Of a DNA stretch of 47,788 bases, positions 1 through 8,755 are shown in pieces; position 1 is the stretch's first letter; the number at the start of each line of letters is the position of its first letter. The stretch spans positions 1 to 47,788 of the forward strand of contig JADLDR010000170.1 of the NCBI GenBank assembly GCA_020846535.1. Direction: 5' to 3'. This DNA is from Armatimonadota bacterium (GTDB lineage Bacteria > Armatimonadota > JADLDR01). The translations under genes and the position numbers were made by a program. The notes beneath the pieces were generated by a model that saw only the letters and a program-made list of their open reading frames with translations, was not told the origin of the DNA and made no database searches.

Positions 1-276
1 CGAAAGGCTGTCCACCCGTTCCTTCGGGCGGGGGACGCTCCAGGGCCGGAAATCCCCCGGATCCGGGGTGGCGTAGGCGATCATCCCGGCCTCCTGCTCG
101 CTGCGTCCGGGGGCGGGAGCCTGCCAGTCCTGAGCGGGCCGCGCCGCCTCCCGGAACGGCTGGCCGGGATCCACCGTGTCGTAGCCCACCCCTCCGATAT
201 GCACCGCTTCCGCTGCCCTGACGCCCGGCGCGAGTATCAGGCAGCAGAGCGCCAGAGCCAGCAGATGTATGGTCAT
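1..276 (-). CDS. Secreted protein, N-terminal fragment (runs off the left edge)
   Basis: The first 92 codons of a leftward gene are visible. The protein starts MTIHLLALALCCLILAPGVRA, a clear Sec signal peptide with a probable cleavage site after VRA or AEA. The mature part (IGGVGYDTVDPGQPF, then AYATPDPGDFRPWSVP) matches no domain I can name with confidence. The style resembles secreted proteins of Armatimonadota/PVC bacteria that carry glycosidase domains further on, but that is only an impression. Start choice: the strong AAGGAGGAGG lies 14 nt upstream of this ATG, further than usual, and directly precedes a three-codon ATG ATC TTC TGA whose stop overlaps this ATG (TGATG). The gene diverges from the beta-helix gene at 447. 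Confidence 0.75.
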   Translation of the reverse strand, partial: MTIHLLALALCCLILAPGVRAAEAVHIGGVGYDTVDPGQPFREAARPAQDWQAPAPGRSEQEAGMIAYATPDPGDFRPWSVPRPKERVDSLS

Positions 277-446
277 CAGAAGATCATGCCTCCTCCTTGT
301 GATCTCACTTCATTCCACAAAAAAGGATGTTTTCCTGCCCGGAGCGCCTGTATACACCGCTGATGTCCATTTTGCCCTGGAGGAGAAAGGGGATGGGCGG
401 TGAATGAGAGGCGTAGGGATCCTTTTCATATTCCGGAGGAATGACG

Positions 447-2042
447 ATGAGTGTTCAGATGATCCTGGTGTTCTGCCTGATGCTGCCCCTGGTACTGTCC
501 GGAAGCCGCTCTCTGGCTGCCGAGTATTACGCCGACAGCCGGCAGGGGAGCGACGCGAACACGGGCCGCTCGCCCGGCGAGGCATGGAAAAGCCTGGCCC
601 CGCTCAATCGGGCCACCTTCGGGCCGGGGGATCGGATCTGGCTGGCCGCCGGGTCGCGTTTCGAGGGGCAGTGGTCGCCCCTCGGTTCGGGCAGCAGGGA
701 AGCATCGATCCGGGTCGATATTTACGGCGGGAAAGCGAAGGCGCGCATCGATGCCGGCGGGCGGCACGAGGCCGCCTTGAAGCTCCGAAACGTGGAATAC
801 TGGTCGGTCCGCAACCTGGAACTGACCAATGACGATCCGGAGCGCGGCAAACGCCGCTACGGCGCGCTCATCCAGGCGGAGAACTGCGGAACCCTGCACG
901 GGATTCACCTTTCGAGACTGTACATCCACGATGTCCGCGGGTCGCTCATCAAGAATGACCGTGAGGAAGGGTTCGGGATTCTCTGGGAGAACTGGGGCGA
1001 CCGGATGCCGAGCCGCTTCGACGGCCTTCGGATCGAACGCTGCCATCTCCTGCGCTGCGACCGGAGTGGCATCGGCGGATGGAGCGGCCACCAGGACAGG
1101 CGGCCCGGCAGGTGGTTCCCCAGCCTGAATGTCGTGATCCGGCACAACCGGCTGGTGGATACTGGCGGGGACTGTATCAAGCCGGAGGGCTGCGACGGCG
1201 CGCTTGTCGAATACAACCGGGTCGACCGGGGGCGGCAGCGATGCAAGGATGCGGCAGCCGGGATCTGGCCGTGGGCCTCTGACAACACAATCATACAGAA
1301 GAACGAGGTTTCCGGATTGAAGGGCACCTTCGACGGGCAGGCTTTCGACTCGGACGACAACTGCCGGAACACCCTCTTCCAGTACAACTACAGCCACGAC
1401 AACGACGGCGGCTTCATCCTGATATGCAGCGTGGGCCGCAGGGTCGAAGAAGGCCAGGTGACCTATGTGGGCCTGGAAAACACCGTCGTCCGTTATAACA
1501 TCTCCCAGAACGACGGGGGCGGCGGGGAACCCCCTTACGAGCGCCGACCGCGCGTGATCCACATTGCAGGCCCGGCGCGGAATACCCGGATCCACAACAA
1601 TGTCTTCTTCATCGGGAAAGACTTTCCCACCTATTTTATCCACAATACCCCTTATATGGGCATGGCCGAGGACGTTTACCTGTACAACAATATCATCTAC
1701 GCGAAAGGGGAACTGAAATACGACCTCGGCCAGAATACCCGGTTCGATTTCCGGAAGAATGTCTTCTTCGGCAACCATATCGAGCCGCCTGCCGGCCCGG
1801 AAGCCCTAACGGGCGACCCGATGCTTGCCGGAGTCGGGACCGGGAAAAGCGGCCTGGCGTCCCTGTCGGGGTACAAACTCCGGGCCGGTTCGCCCTGCAT
1901 CGGAACGGCCATGCCGGTTCCTTCGGCGGGCAGGCGCGATTTCTGGGGAAACCCGCTGCCTCCGGGCGGGCCTTCCTGCGTCGGGGCGCACGAATTCGGG
2001 ACGGCGGACGGGCGCGGCGACAAAGATGGAAAGGAGCGTTGA
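447..2042 (+). CDS. Secreted right-handed parallel beta-helix protein
   Basis: A 531-aa exported protein. The signal peptide is MSVQMILVFCLMLPLVLSG...LAA, followed by EYYADSRQGSDANTGRSPGEAWKSL, the typical entry to pectate-lyase-like beta-helix proteins. The middle is a ladder of short repeated strands rich in N, G and V (VRNLELTNDDPER, VIRHNRLVDTGGDCI, VEYNRVDRGRQRC, TLFQYNYSHDNDGG, TRIHNNVFF, VYLYNNIIYA), the coil pattern of PF13229/PF05048-type folds. Such proteins bind or cleave acidic polysaccharides, but no catalytic set can be assigned here. Start: GGAGGA at 435-440 sits 6 nt before this ATG; the ATG at 441 abuts the Shine-Dalgarno sequence and is less likely. Its TGA ends one base before the next ATG, so the two genes form an operon. 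Confidence 0.85.
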   Translation: MSVQMILVFCLMLPLVLSGSRSLAAEYYADSRQGSDANTGRSPGEAWKSLAPLNRATFGPGDRIWLAAGSRFEGQWSPLGSGSREASIRVDIYGGKAKARIDAGGRHEAALKLRNVEYWSVRNLELTNDDPERGKRRYGALIQAENCGTLHGIHLSRLYIHDVRGSLIKNDREEGFGILWENWGDRMPSRFDGLRIERCHLLRCDRSGIGGWSGHQDRRPGRWFPSLNVVIRHNRLVDTGGDCIKPEGCDGALVEYNRVDRGRQRCKDAAAGIWPWASDNTIIQKNEVSGLKGTFDGQAFDSDDNCRNTLFQYNYSHDNDGGFILICSVGRRVEEGQVTYVGLENTVVRYNISQNDGGGGEPPYERRPRVIHIAGPARNTRIHNNVFFIGKDFPTYFIHNTPYMGMAEDVYLYNNIIYAKGELKYDLGQNTRFDFRKNVFFGNHIEPPAGPEALTGDPMLAGVGTGKSGLASLSGYKLRAGSPCIGTAMPVPSAGRRDFWGNPLPPGGPSCVGAHEFGTADGRGDKDGKER

Positions 2043-2043
2043 T

Positions 2044-2889
2044 ATGGCGGTTCATATCGCGTGCAACGAATACCCATGGGTCGTGCTGTATCAACAGGCG
2101 CAGAAAAACTTTCACGAGTCGCTCGATGCGGGCCTGGGGGAGGTGGCGGCCAGCGGGATCGATGGCTTCGAACCGGCGGTTTACGGGCCTTCCGATGCAG
2201 ACAGGCTGGCCCCGCTTCTGGAAAAGCGCGGCCTGGAGATGCGTTCGATCTATGTCGGCAGCACGCTGCACGACCTGGCGGAGGCTCGCCGGAGCGTGGA
2301 ATCGATCCTCGCCATCGCGCAAAAGGCCGGCGAGCGAGGCGCAAGGATTCTGGTCACCAATCCCCACCCTCTTCGGGAGGGGCCGCTGCGAGATAAAAGC
2401 GACGCCCAGCTCGAAACCCAGGCGCAGTCCATGAACGATCTGGGAAAGGGGCTTTCGGAGATGGGGCTGACGCTGGCCTATCACAACCATGATGTCGAGT
2501 TTCGCCATGGGGCGCGGGAGTTCCACCATATGATGGCCGGCACCGACCCGCGTTATGTGTCCCTGTGTCTGGATGCCCACTGGGTCTACCGCGGGGCAGG
2601 CCACTCCTCGGTCGCTTTGTTCGATATCCTGAAGCTGTACGGGGGCCGGGTTGCGGAACTTCACCTGCGCCAGTCGGCCCGGCACATCTGGACGGAAACG
2701 CTGGGAGAGGGCGATATCGACTATCTCCGTCTGGCCCGATATCTACTCGATCTTGGCGTGAGGCCCCATCTGGTGCTGGAGCAAGCGCCCGAGTCAGGCA
2801 CGCCGCAGGTTCTGAGCGCAGTCGAGGCGCACCGGATGAGCTGCGCCTATGCGCGGGAGGTTTTCGCGGGCTGGAGAAATCAGCTGTAA
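2044..2889 (+). CDS. Sugar phosphate isomerase/epimerase-like TIM-barrel protein
   Basis: A 281-aa cytoplasmic protein (no signal peptide) of the xylose-isomerase-like/AP-endonuclease-2 superfamily (PF01261). Visible landmarks in order: the strand-1 segment AVHIACNEYPW, GIDGFEPAVYG, LTLAYHNHDVEF near residue 145 (the His-x-His motif common to IolE and hydroxypyruvate-isomerase-like members), SLCLDAHWVYRGAG with the metal-ligand Asp/His, VAELHLRQS, GEGDIDY and HLVLEQAP, where the glutamate is the usual last metal ligand. These residues support a divalent-metal sugar isomerase, epimerase or dehydratase; the substrate is unknown. It is preceded by AAGGAG 7 nt before the ATG, and its start is one base from the stop of the secreted beta-helix gene, suggesting use of sugars released by that protein. 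Confidence 0.85.
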   Translation: MAVHIACNEYPWVVLYQQAQKNFHESLDAGLGEVAASGIDGFEPAVYGPSDADRLAPLLEKRGLEMRSIYVGSTLHDLAEARRSVESILAIAQKAGERGARILVTNPHPLREGPLRDKSDAQLETQAQSMNDLGKGLSEMGLTLAYHNHDVEFRHGAREFHHMMAGTDPRYVSLCLDAHWVYRGAGHSSVALFDILKLYGGRVAELHLRQSARHIWTETLGEGDIDYLRLARYLLDLGVRPHLVLEQAPESGTPQVLSAVEAHRMSCAYAREVFAGWRNQL

Positions 2890-2926
2890 AGATGATCCGT
2901 TCGATGAAATGGAAAGATAACCAGCG

Positions 2927-2954
2927 ATGTCATTGCAAGCGAAGTAATCTCCAG
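2927..2954. repeat. Degenerate remnant of the TGTCATTGCGAGG-type repeat
   Basis: A short stretch reading TGTCATTGC, then AAGCGAAG and TAATCTCCAG, matches in order the left arm of the elements at 8436-8607 and 14299-14428 with an internal deletion. It lies between the isomerase stop and the protease promoter and codes for nothing. Confidence 0.5.
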
Positions 2955-2975
2955 GGCCGTATAAGTGTGGATGTA

Positions 2976-3004
2976 TTGACTATTTTTGCTCTTTATAGTA
3001 TCAT
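2976..3004 (+). promoter_or_regulatory. Sigma-70-type promoter for the subtilase gene
   Basis: TTGACT at 2976-2981 and TATCAT at 2999-3004 are separated by exactly 17 nt in a locally AT-rich stretch. Transcription would start near 3011, giving a leader of about 50 nt before the ATG at 3061. The fit is good for a vegetative-type promoter, but no experiment supports it. Confidence 0.6.
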
Positions 3005-3060
3005 GAGGGAAGCCCCTAATGAAAACTGATGTGCAGTCAGAATTAAAGGAGGCAGGCACG

Positions 3061-4428
3061 ATGAACTTTCGTAAAGGAGTCTCCCGGTTACAGGCGGTCG
3101 TATTATTTCTCGGGATTGTCATCGGAACCGTGATGGCTATTGTTCCCGTTACGGCAGGCGCAGAATACGCACCGGGCGAACTGCTGGTTCAATTCAAGGA
3201 CGGAGCTACCGAGAACATGCGGCAGAATGTCCTTCGCCGCATCAGCGCGCGTATAACGGAGAGGGTTTATACCCGGGCCATGCGAGCGCAGGGAACCCCG
3301 GGTCTTGAGTGTGTAAGCATTTCCCTGCCCGTGGAAGAAGCCCTGCGGCGGCTGGGCCAACATCCTTCCGTAGCCTTTGCCGAGCCGAACTGGATTCTCA
3401 GACATCAACAGGCTTCGAACGATCCGTATTACACAGGAGGATCGCTATGGGGGATGTACGGTGACGGAACCTCTCCCCGAAACCAGTACGGCAGTCAGGC
3501 CGGCGAAGCGTGGGCAGCCGGGCACACGGGCAGTTCCGCTATCTGCGTCGGGGTGATCGATACCGGGATTGACGCCAGCCACCCCGACCTGGCCGCCAAT
3601 ATCTGGACGAATCCGAACGATCCGGTAGATGGGTACGATAACGATGCCAACGGCTATGTGGACGATAACCATGGCTGGGATTTTTATCACAATGATAATA
3701 CCATCTACGACCCGGGTGATGGCGACGAACATGGCACTCACGTTGCGGGCACTATCGGAGGAAAGGGCGGGAACGGCGCAGGCGTTGCCGGGGTCAACTG
3801 GAGCGTGACCATTATCTCCGCCAAGTTTCTTGGCCCCGACGGCGGCTATGTCTCCGACGCGGTGAAGGCACTGGATTACCTCACCGATCTCAAGAAAAGG
3901 CATGCCCTTCCCATCGTCGCCACCAACAACTCCTGGGGCGGGGGCGGCTACTCCCAGGCGCTGCATGGTGCCATTATCCGGGCTGCCAAACAGGGAATCC
4001 TGTTCGTGGCGGCTGCGGGAAATTCGGGCGTCAATAACGACAGGCGTGCGAGCTATCCCAGCAACTACAATACGTTACAGGGTACCAGCACCGAGTCAGC
4101 CGCAAGTTATGACGCTGTAATCGCTGTGGCGGCTATCGATAAGAACGGAAACAGACCGTGGTGGTCCAGCTATGGGCCGAAAACTGTCGATCTGGGCGCG
4201 CCCGGGGTATCGATAGTTTCTACTACACCCGGCAACACCTACAGTTCCTTTAGCGGAACGTCGATGGCTACCCCGTATGTTACGGGGGGCATTGCTCTGT
4301 ATGCTTCGACACATCCCGGCACAAGCGCAGCAGCCATCAGGAAAGCCATCCTCGACAGGGTAGTTTACACTTCTTCCCTCAACAGGAAGACGGTGACCAA
4401 CGGCAGGTTGAACGTCGGCGCGTTCTAA
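3061..4428 (+). CDS. Secreted subtilisin-like serine protease (peptidase S8)
   Basis: A 455-aa preproprotein. Residues 1-35 form a signal peptide (hydrophobic AVVLFLGIVIGTVMAIVPV, then TAGA). Residues about 38-115 (APGELLVQFKDG ... VAFAEPNW) are an I9-type propeptide that would act as intramolecular chaperone and inhibitor. The S8 catalytic domain follows with the full Asp-His-Ser triad: D167 in VIDTGID, H224 in HGTHVAG and S401 in SGTSMATPYVTGG. The oxyanion Asn is in ATNNSWGGGG and AAAGNSG. The protein ends soon after the catalytic domain, with no sorting or binding domain, so it is probably released. Start: AAAGGAGG ends 8 nt before this ATG; an upstream in-frame ATG at 3019 lacks a good site and would spoil the signal peptide. 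It has its own promoter and hairpin terminator, so it is likely monocistronic. Confidence 0.95.
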   Translation: MNFRKGVSRLQAVVLFLGIVIGTVMAIVPVTAGAEYAPGELLVQFKDGATENMRQNVLRRISARITERVYTRAMRAQGTPGLECVSISLPVEEALRRLGQHPSVAFAEPNWILRHQQASNDPYYTGGSLWGMYGDGTSPRNQYGSQAGEAWAAGHTGSSAICVGVIDTGIDASHPDLAANIWTNPNDPVDGYDNDANGYVDDNHGWDFYHNDNTIYDPGDGDEHGTHVAGTIGGKGGNGAGVAGVNWSVTIISAKFLGPDGGYVSDAVKALDYLTDLKKRHALPIVATNNSWGGGGYSQALHGAIIRAAKQGILFVAAAGNSGVNNDRRASYPSNYNTLQGTSTESAASYDAVIAVAAIDKNGNRPWWSSYGPKTVDLGAPGVSIVSTTPGNTYSSFSGTSMATPYVTGGIALYASTHPGTSAAAIRKAILDRVVYTSSLNRKTVTNGRLNVGAF

Positions 4429-4462
4429 AAGCGCAAGGGTTCTGGCGCATTACTGCAAAAAT

Positions 4463-4495
4463 CGGGCGCTGCCCTGAAATACAGGGCAGCGCCCG
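4463..4495 (+). terminator. Perfect 14-bp hairpin terminator after the protease gene
   Basis: CGGGCGCTGCCCTG at 4463-4476 pairs perfectly with 4482-4495 across the five-base loop AAATA. It starts 34 nt after the protease stop. No T-run follows on the + strand; an A-run precedes it, so it would look more like a canonical intrinsic terminator for leftward transcription. It may stop both directions or simply stabilise the mRNA 3' end. Confidence 0.7.
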
Positions 4496-4692
4496 AAATG
4501 TCTGTCGACGATCTCCTCCAGTCAGTAAACAAAGACACGAAATCCTCTCTTCCCAGGATACCCGGCTCTTCGTACGGGGATCCACCGAGCCCCCTATTGC
4601 ATGCACCCCAGCAGGAGAACTTCCACGGGCGGCGAAGAAACCACTTTATGCAAGGCGGCCCGTCCGCCCTTTGGAAGGGAGATCCGATCATA

Positions 4693-5928
4693 ATGCTTAC
4701 GGCTCAGGATATCGCCATCCTCCGCCCCCTGACGGCCCGGGTGGCTCAGATCGCGTCGCTGCCGGTTCAAGAGGAAAAGCGGCGGCTCTGGCGCGCCCTC
4801 AATGCGCTTCGGCCCGTCCGGCCTATGGTCATGATCGATCAGGTTTGCTGGAACGAAATGAACCGGGGAGAGGATCTGGCCCTGCTCTGCTCCGACCCCG
4901 AGTGCCGGGGCTATGAAGATTACCTCCGGCGCACCCTCTGCCAGTGGGATCACTTCCCGGTCGATATGGTCGTCGAGCCGTTCGTGCGGGTCCCCATGGC
5001 GATTCAGAACACCGGGTTCGGCGTCCAGGTGCAGGAAGAGATCGCGGTGACCGATCCCACCAACGGGGTAGTGGGCCACCGCTTCATCAATCAGTTCCAG
5101 GCCGAGGAAGACCTGGAGAAAATCCGTATTCCTCGTATCTGCCACGACGCCGAGGAGACAGCACGGCGGGTGGCGGTGGCGCACGAGATATTCGACGGCC
5201 TGCTGGAGGTGCGGATCGAAGGCGCGGACCCGTACCTGTCGCTCTGGGATCCCATCAGCACATGGATGGGCGTGCAGGATACCCTTTACGCCCTGATCGA
5301 CCGGCCCGACTACATGCACCGGCTGGTAGGCCGTATGACCGAAGGCTATCTCAGCATGCTGGACCAGCTCGAAAGCCAGGGGCTGCTCTGCGGCCCGCAG
5401 AGCTTGATCCACTGCACCGGCGCTTATATCGATGAACTTCCCTCGCCCGGCTACGACCCGGCCCGGCCCCGCACCCGGGACCTGTGGATGTTCGGGCTGG
5501 CTCAGATGTTCTCCACCGCTTCCCCGGCGATGTTCGAGGAGTTCGAGGTGAACTATGCCCGCCCGATCTGCGAGCGGTTCGGCCTGGTCTACTACGGTTG
5601 CTGCGACCCGCTGGACGACAGGATGGACGAGGTGCGCCGCATCCCCCATGTCCGCAAGGTCTCCATGAGCCCGTGGGTCAACGAGGAGCGCGGGGCTTCC
5701 GAGATCAGGGGAGATTTCGTCTATTCGCGTAAACCGAACCCCGCCCTGCTGGCCTGGGACGACTTCAACCTCACCGTCGTGCGCGAGGAACTGGAGCGCA
5801 CCCGGGATATCTGCGAGCGGCGCGGCTGTCCTCTGGAGTTCATCCTGAAAGATATCAGCACCGTCCGCTACGAGCCTGAACGCCTGGATGCCTGGGCGAA
5901 AACCGCCATGGAGGTTGTCGGCGGGTAA
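4693..5928 (+). CDS. Uroporphyrinogen-decarboxylase-like / corrinoid methyltransferase-like protein
   Basis: A 411-aa cytoplasmic protein of the UroD superfamily (PF01208), which holds haem-pathway UroD and MtaA/MtbA-type methyltransferases. Recognisable parts are PMVMIDQVCWNEM near residue 55, SLWDPISTWMGVQ, DYMHRLVGRMTEGYLSMLDQL, and the C-terminal YYGCCDPLDDRMDEVRRIPHVRKVSMSPWV block, where UroD-like methyltransferases carry metal-binding His/Cys residues. It lacks a true HemE N-terminal signature, so haem synthesis is unlikely. Many copies of this divergent group occur in carbohydrate-degrading bacteria with unknown substrates. Start: the frame stays open back to 4498, but that would run into the terminator hairpin; GGGAGA lies 10 nt before this ATG. 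It converges on the next gene with only 4 bp between stops. Confidence 0.8.
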   Translation: MLTAQDIAILRPLTARVAQIASLPVQEEKRRLWRALNALRPVRPMVMIDQVCWNEMNRGEDLALLCSDPECRGYEDYLRRTLCQWDHFPVDMVVEPFVRVPMAIQNTGFGVQVQEEIAVTDPTNGVVGHRFINQFQAEEDLEKIRIPRICHDAEETARRVAVAHEIFDGLLEVRIEGADPYLSLWDPISTWMGVQDTLYALIDRPDYMHRLVGRMTEGYLSMLDQLESQGLLCGPQSLIHCTGAYIDELPSPGYDPARPRTRDLWMFGLAQMFSTASPAMFEEFEVNYARPICERFGLVYYGCCDPLDDRMDEVRRIPHVRKVSMSPWVNEERGASEIRGDFVYSRKPNPALLAWDDFNLTVVREELERTRDICERRGCPLEFILKDISTVRYEPERLDAWAKTAMEVVGG

Positions 5929-5932
5929 AAGG

Positions 5933-7042
5933 TCAGCCCCCCTCCGGAAAGAGGTCGCTGACTTTCAGGCTCAGGGTGCGCTGCGGCCTGCCGGGCCGTT
6001 CGTAGAGGGTCAGGCGGCCTTCCCTGCAGGCAAGCCGGGCCACGCCGCGGTAATCGCCGGGGACATTCAGGAGGAAGCAGGCGAATGTCTTCGTGACGGT
6101 CTGGCCGGCATCGAGGTAGCCGTAGAGGGACAGGCCGAAAAGGCGGCCTGTGGCTGTCAGAACTGGAAACGGCTGGTGCATGCCCGTCGTGCCGAATTCA
6201 AGCCCGCGGGCCAGCGGCCTGCCCCGGTCAGCGGCCCGCCATATATTCAGCCAGGGGTAGTCCGCCGTTTTCCAGACATAGCCGATCAGCAGGCCCCGCG
6301 CGGGATTCGAGGCGACGACCCAGCCCAAAGGCCCTTTGACAGCGAAGGATGCCAGGGCCGGTTCCGGATCGCTTTTCAGGAAGCGCAGGTTCACCTTACG
6401 GCCTGCCCTGACCGCCAGGGGCCAAGATGCGGCGGATTTGCGGGGGTCGGCCTGCGGGCTGTTCTGCACGAAACCGCGGCCCGCGCCGGCATCGACGAGG
6501 GTGCGCTCATCCAGAAACGGCGGGCCAATCGTGGGATGCTGCACCATATTGAACAGGCGGCCCAAGGGGTTCGCGTTGGTCACCGATTCGGTAACGACAA
6601 ACACCGGGCTGGTTGTGGAGAGAGCGATCCGGCGCTGCACTTTCAGGCCCGCCAGCGGCAGGGCGGCGGACATCTCCGCCCGGATATGCCCTTTCACCTC
6701 GACAGGGACGCCAAGCGCCTGCCACATGACATTGGCCGCCTCGCCGTGAAAGGGCATCCCGTTTTTGGCTTCGGCTTCTGTCGGCGCGCCCCAGCGGTCC
6801 AGGCAGAGGAAATGCCCCATCGGGCGCGGCTCCGGTGAGGGACCGGTGTCCTCGACGCGAAAAGGGTTCAGCCCCTGCCCGTTCAGGTGAAAGTCCGCGA
6901 ACGATCCCCCGCCTATATCCACCGTCAATTGAGCGGCCTTTCCGTCCAGCACCAATATGCGGCGGCCCTGGGAGTGCGCCCGCGCCATACACAACACACA
7001 CCCGATCACGCACAGCAGCGCCACCTGCCTGCCTCGACTCAT
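5933..7042 (-). CDS. Secreted galactose-mutarotase-fold protein
   Basis: A 369-aa exported protein. The signal peptide is MSRGRQVALLCVIGCVLCMARAHS. The mature chain has the beta-sandwich pattern of aldose-epimerase-like proteins: AQLTVDIGGGSFADFHLNG, MGHFLCLDRWG, GMPFHGEAANVMWQ, then RRIALSTTSPVFVVTESVTN and NPLGRLFNMVQHPTIGPPFL. The HGEA and QHPTIG motifs sit where mutarotase-fold proteins place sugar-binding or catalytic histidines. It may bind or epimerise a released sugar, or be the sugar-binding part of an unnamed lyase or hydrolase family. GGAGAGG lies 7 nt before the ATG. It is the second gene of a leftward pair with the DUF4038 protein (60-bp gap). Confidence 0.7.
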   Translation of the reverse strand: MSRGRQVALLCVIGCVLCMARAHSQGRRILVLDGKAAQLTVDIGGGSFADFHLNGQGLNPFRVEDTGPSPEPRPMGHFLCLDRWGAPTEAEAKNGMPFHGEAANVMWQALGVPVEVKGHIRAEMSAALPLAGLKVQRRIALSTTSPVFVVTESVTNANPLGRLFNMVQHPTIGPPFLDERTLVDAGAGRGFVQNSPQADPRKSAASWPLAVRAGRKVNLRFLKSDPEPALASFAVKGPLGWVVASNPARGLLIGYVWKTADYPWLNIWRAADRGRPLARGLEFGTTGMHQPFPVLTATGRLFGLSLYGYLDAGQTVTKTFACFLLNVPGDYRGVARLACREGRLTLYERPGRPQRTLSLKVSDLFPEGG

Positions 7043-7102
7043 GAGACCACCTCTCCTTTCACAGCTTTCCTTTTGACCGCTGACGATGTTTTTTCCTCAG
7101 GC

Positions 7103-8335
7103 TCAGCCGATCACTTTCAGCCGGAGCAGCGCATCTTCCCATCCCGGAGGCGAAGAGGGAAATACGTGCGTGCCCGGCTCATCCAGAATACCGACCGGAA
7201 GGCTCTCCCCGGTACTCGGGTCGATCCAGTCGGTGCTGAGCGGCCCTGCGGCCCGCTGTTCCAGGCGGAGGGCGACCGGGGAGGGTTCGGCCAGGTAGAC
7301 GAGAAACCACCACCCCTCCGGGTGAGAGGCGGCTAGTTGACGGATCGGGCTGCCCTTATCCAGGGTTACAGCGAGAAGAGCAGGGGCCGGAACGAGCCGC
7401 CACCATTCCGGAAGACCCTGGAAGACCCGTTTCAAAATGCCCATTTGGACGGCCCCCGGCGCATCCAGGGCAGCCCGCCAGTCAGGGCGCATCCGCCAGC
7501 TATCGTTGTGGCCGTAGCCGTAATGCCCGCCGGTCATGTAGGAGTAATAAGCCTGGCGGCGCACCCAGAGGGGCGTCACATCAAAGCCGTATTCCTCGCC
7601 CGCCTCGTATGCCCCTTCCGCCATCACCACCGGCCTGACCGGCTCTGAAGCGTAGAGTTCGGAGACCATCGGGGCGATCAGGGATACATCCCTCCAGGTC
7701 TGGATCGCGTGAATGTCCAGCCAGTCCTCTTCCCGGAGGAATCCGGACGAAGCGGGAGAGGGATCCGGGTGGCATGTGATGAGTACCGGCCCGGAGGCTC
7801 CTTCGCGAAGCCCTGCCGCAAGCTCGCGAAGGACGGGTATCTCGAATGATTGCGCTTCCGGGCAGAGCGACCAGATCACATGTGGCTGATCCCCGTAGCG
7901 CCGCGCCAGCCAGCGCGCCCATAAGCGGGCGTTCTCCGGAGTGATGCTCTTGCGGTTAAGCTGGTGGTAGACGGTCAGAACGACGGCGATGTCGGCCTTC
8001 CGGGCAGCCTCCAGCACCTTGTCCGCATGGCGAAAATAGGCCTCGTTGGGCTGGAGCGGGTCTCCTCCGATCCAGGGGAGTTCTCCGTAAAGATTGGGGA
8101 GCATGCCGTCTCCCACCCCCAGCAGCATGGCCTGGGCGAAGGTAAATCCATGGGCGCGGGACCGCTCCAGAATGGCGCTCGCCTCGCTCAAAGAATGGTC
8201 GCGAAATATCTGCCACTGGGTCGTGCCGAGCCAGAACACAGGCTCTCCGGCGCTGTCTATGAAATAGCGCCGGTTATCGCTGAGCCGGACCGGAAAGGCG
8301 ATAGGCCGATCAGGAAGGGGTGCGGATTCGGGCAT
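7103..8335 (-). CDS. DUF4038-type glycoside hydrolase-like TIM-barrel protein
   Basis: A 410-aa protein with no obvious signal peptide. It carries the DUF4038 pattern (PF13204, the group containing GH140 apiosidases): NRRYFIDSAGEPVFWLGTTQWQIFRDHSLSEASAIL at the N-terminus, RAHGFTFAQAM, VVLTVYHQLNR, ARRYGDQPHVIWSLCPEA, VLITCHPDP, WLDIHAIQTW, VVMAEGAYEA (candidate acid or nucleophile Glu) and RRQAYYSYMTGGHYGYGHN. The C-terminal 80 residues form a small beta domain. The family reaction is hydrolysis of side-chain glycosides; the substrate here is unknown. Start: GAGGAGG lies 5 nt before this ATG; an upstream in-frame start would add 29 low-complexity residues. It leads the mutarotase-fold gene and they are probably co-transcribed. 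Confidence 0.85.
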   Translation of the reverse strand: MPESAPLPDRPIAFPVRLSDNRRYFIDSAGEPVFWLGTTQWQIFRDHSLSEASAILERSRAHGFTFAQAMLLGVGDGMLPNLYGELPWIGGDPLQPNEAYFRHADKVLEAARKADIAVVLTVYHQLNRKSITPENARLWARWLARRYGDQPHVIWSLCPEAQSFEIPVLRELAAGLREGASGPVLITCHPDPSPASSGFLREEDWLDIHAIQTWRDVSLIAPMVSELYASEPVRPVVMAEGAYEAGEEYGFDVTPLWVRRQAYYSYMTGGHYGYGHNDSWRMRPDWRAALDAPGAVQMGILKRVFQGLPEWWRLVPAPALLAVTLDKGSPIRQLAASHPEGWWFLVYLAEPSPVALRLEQRAAGPLSTDWIDPSTGESLPVGILDEPGTHVFPSSPPGWEDALLRLKVIG

Positions 8336-8435
8336 CGGGACCTCCTCTGCGTCATAACGCCGTGGCCGTTTGAATTCATGTTCAACGGACAGTTTCCCGG
8401 ATTTTTCTCCGGGGCCGGACATTCTCCTTCATTGA

Positions 8436-8607
8436 CAGGACTTTCGCTTGAATGTCATTGCGAGGAGCGATAGCGACGAAGCAATCTCCAGACTCTCGCT
8501 CACGAACAGAGCCTTCTCATGCATTTGGAAGGCCGGAGATTGCCGCCAAGCTAAAGCTCCTCGCAATGAGATCAATGCGGTATGCTGTCACTCAAGCGAA
8601 AGCCCTG
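8436..8607. repeat. MITE-like palindromic element, copy 1
   Basis: A two-layer inverted repeat in the 420-bp gap 8336-8755. The outer arms are CAGGACTTTCGCTTGAATGT (8436-8455) and its near complement ending at 8606. The inner arms begin TGTCATTGCGAGGAGCG at 8454 and end CTCCTCGCAATGAGA at 8571. The centre (8491-8533) is shared with the element at 14299. No coding potential. It could form a long hairpin in DNA or RNA and resembles non-autonomous transposon-like repeats. Nothing else is evident in the gap except TATAAT at 8634-8639, which has no convincing -35 partner. Confidence 0.8.
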
Positions 8608-8755
8608 AATAAGAAGGAATTATCGATCCGGCCTATAATAGCGTTCGGGACGCCTGCGCCGGATACCCCTTTTTCGCTGTCGAGGGCGCGGCAAGCCTGA
8701 ATGGCTGGAGACAATGACGCAGAACTTGCATTCCACACCAGGGAGAGAGAAGGCC

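Noticed and set aside
426..1778. A long open frame on the minus strand opposite the beta-helix gene
   Set aside because: It mirrors the codon pattern of the + strand gene (GC-rich third positions), shows no signal peptide or family motif and has no ribosome site.
4693..5928. Assignment as HemE (haem biosynthesis)
   Set aside because: The N-terminal HemE signature is absent and no haem genes are nearby; only superfamily membership is supported.
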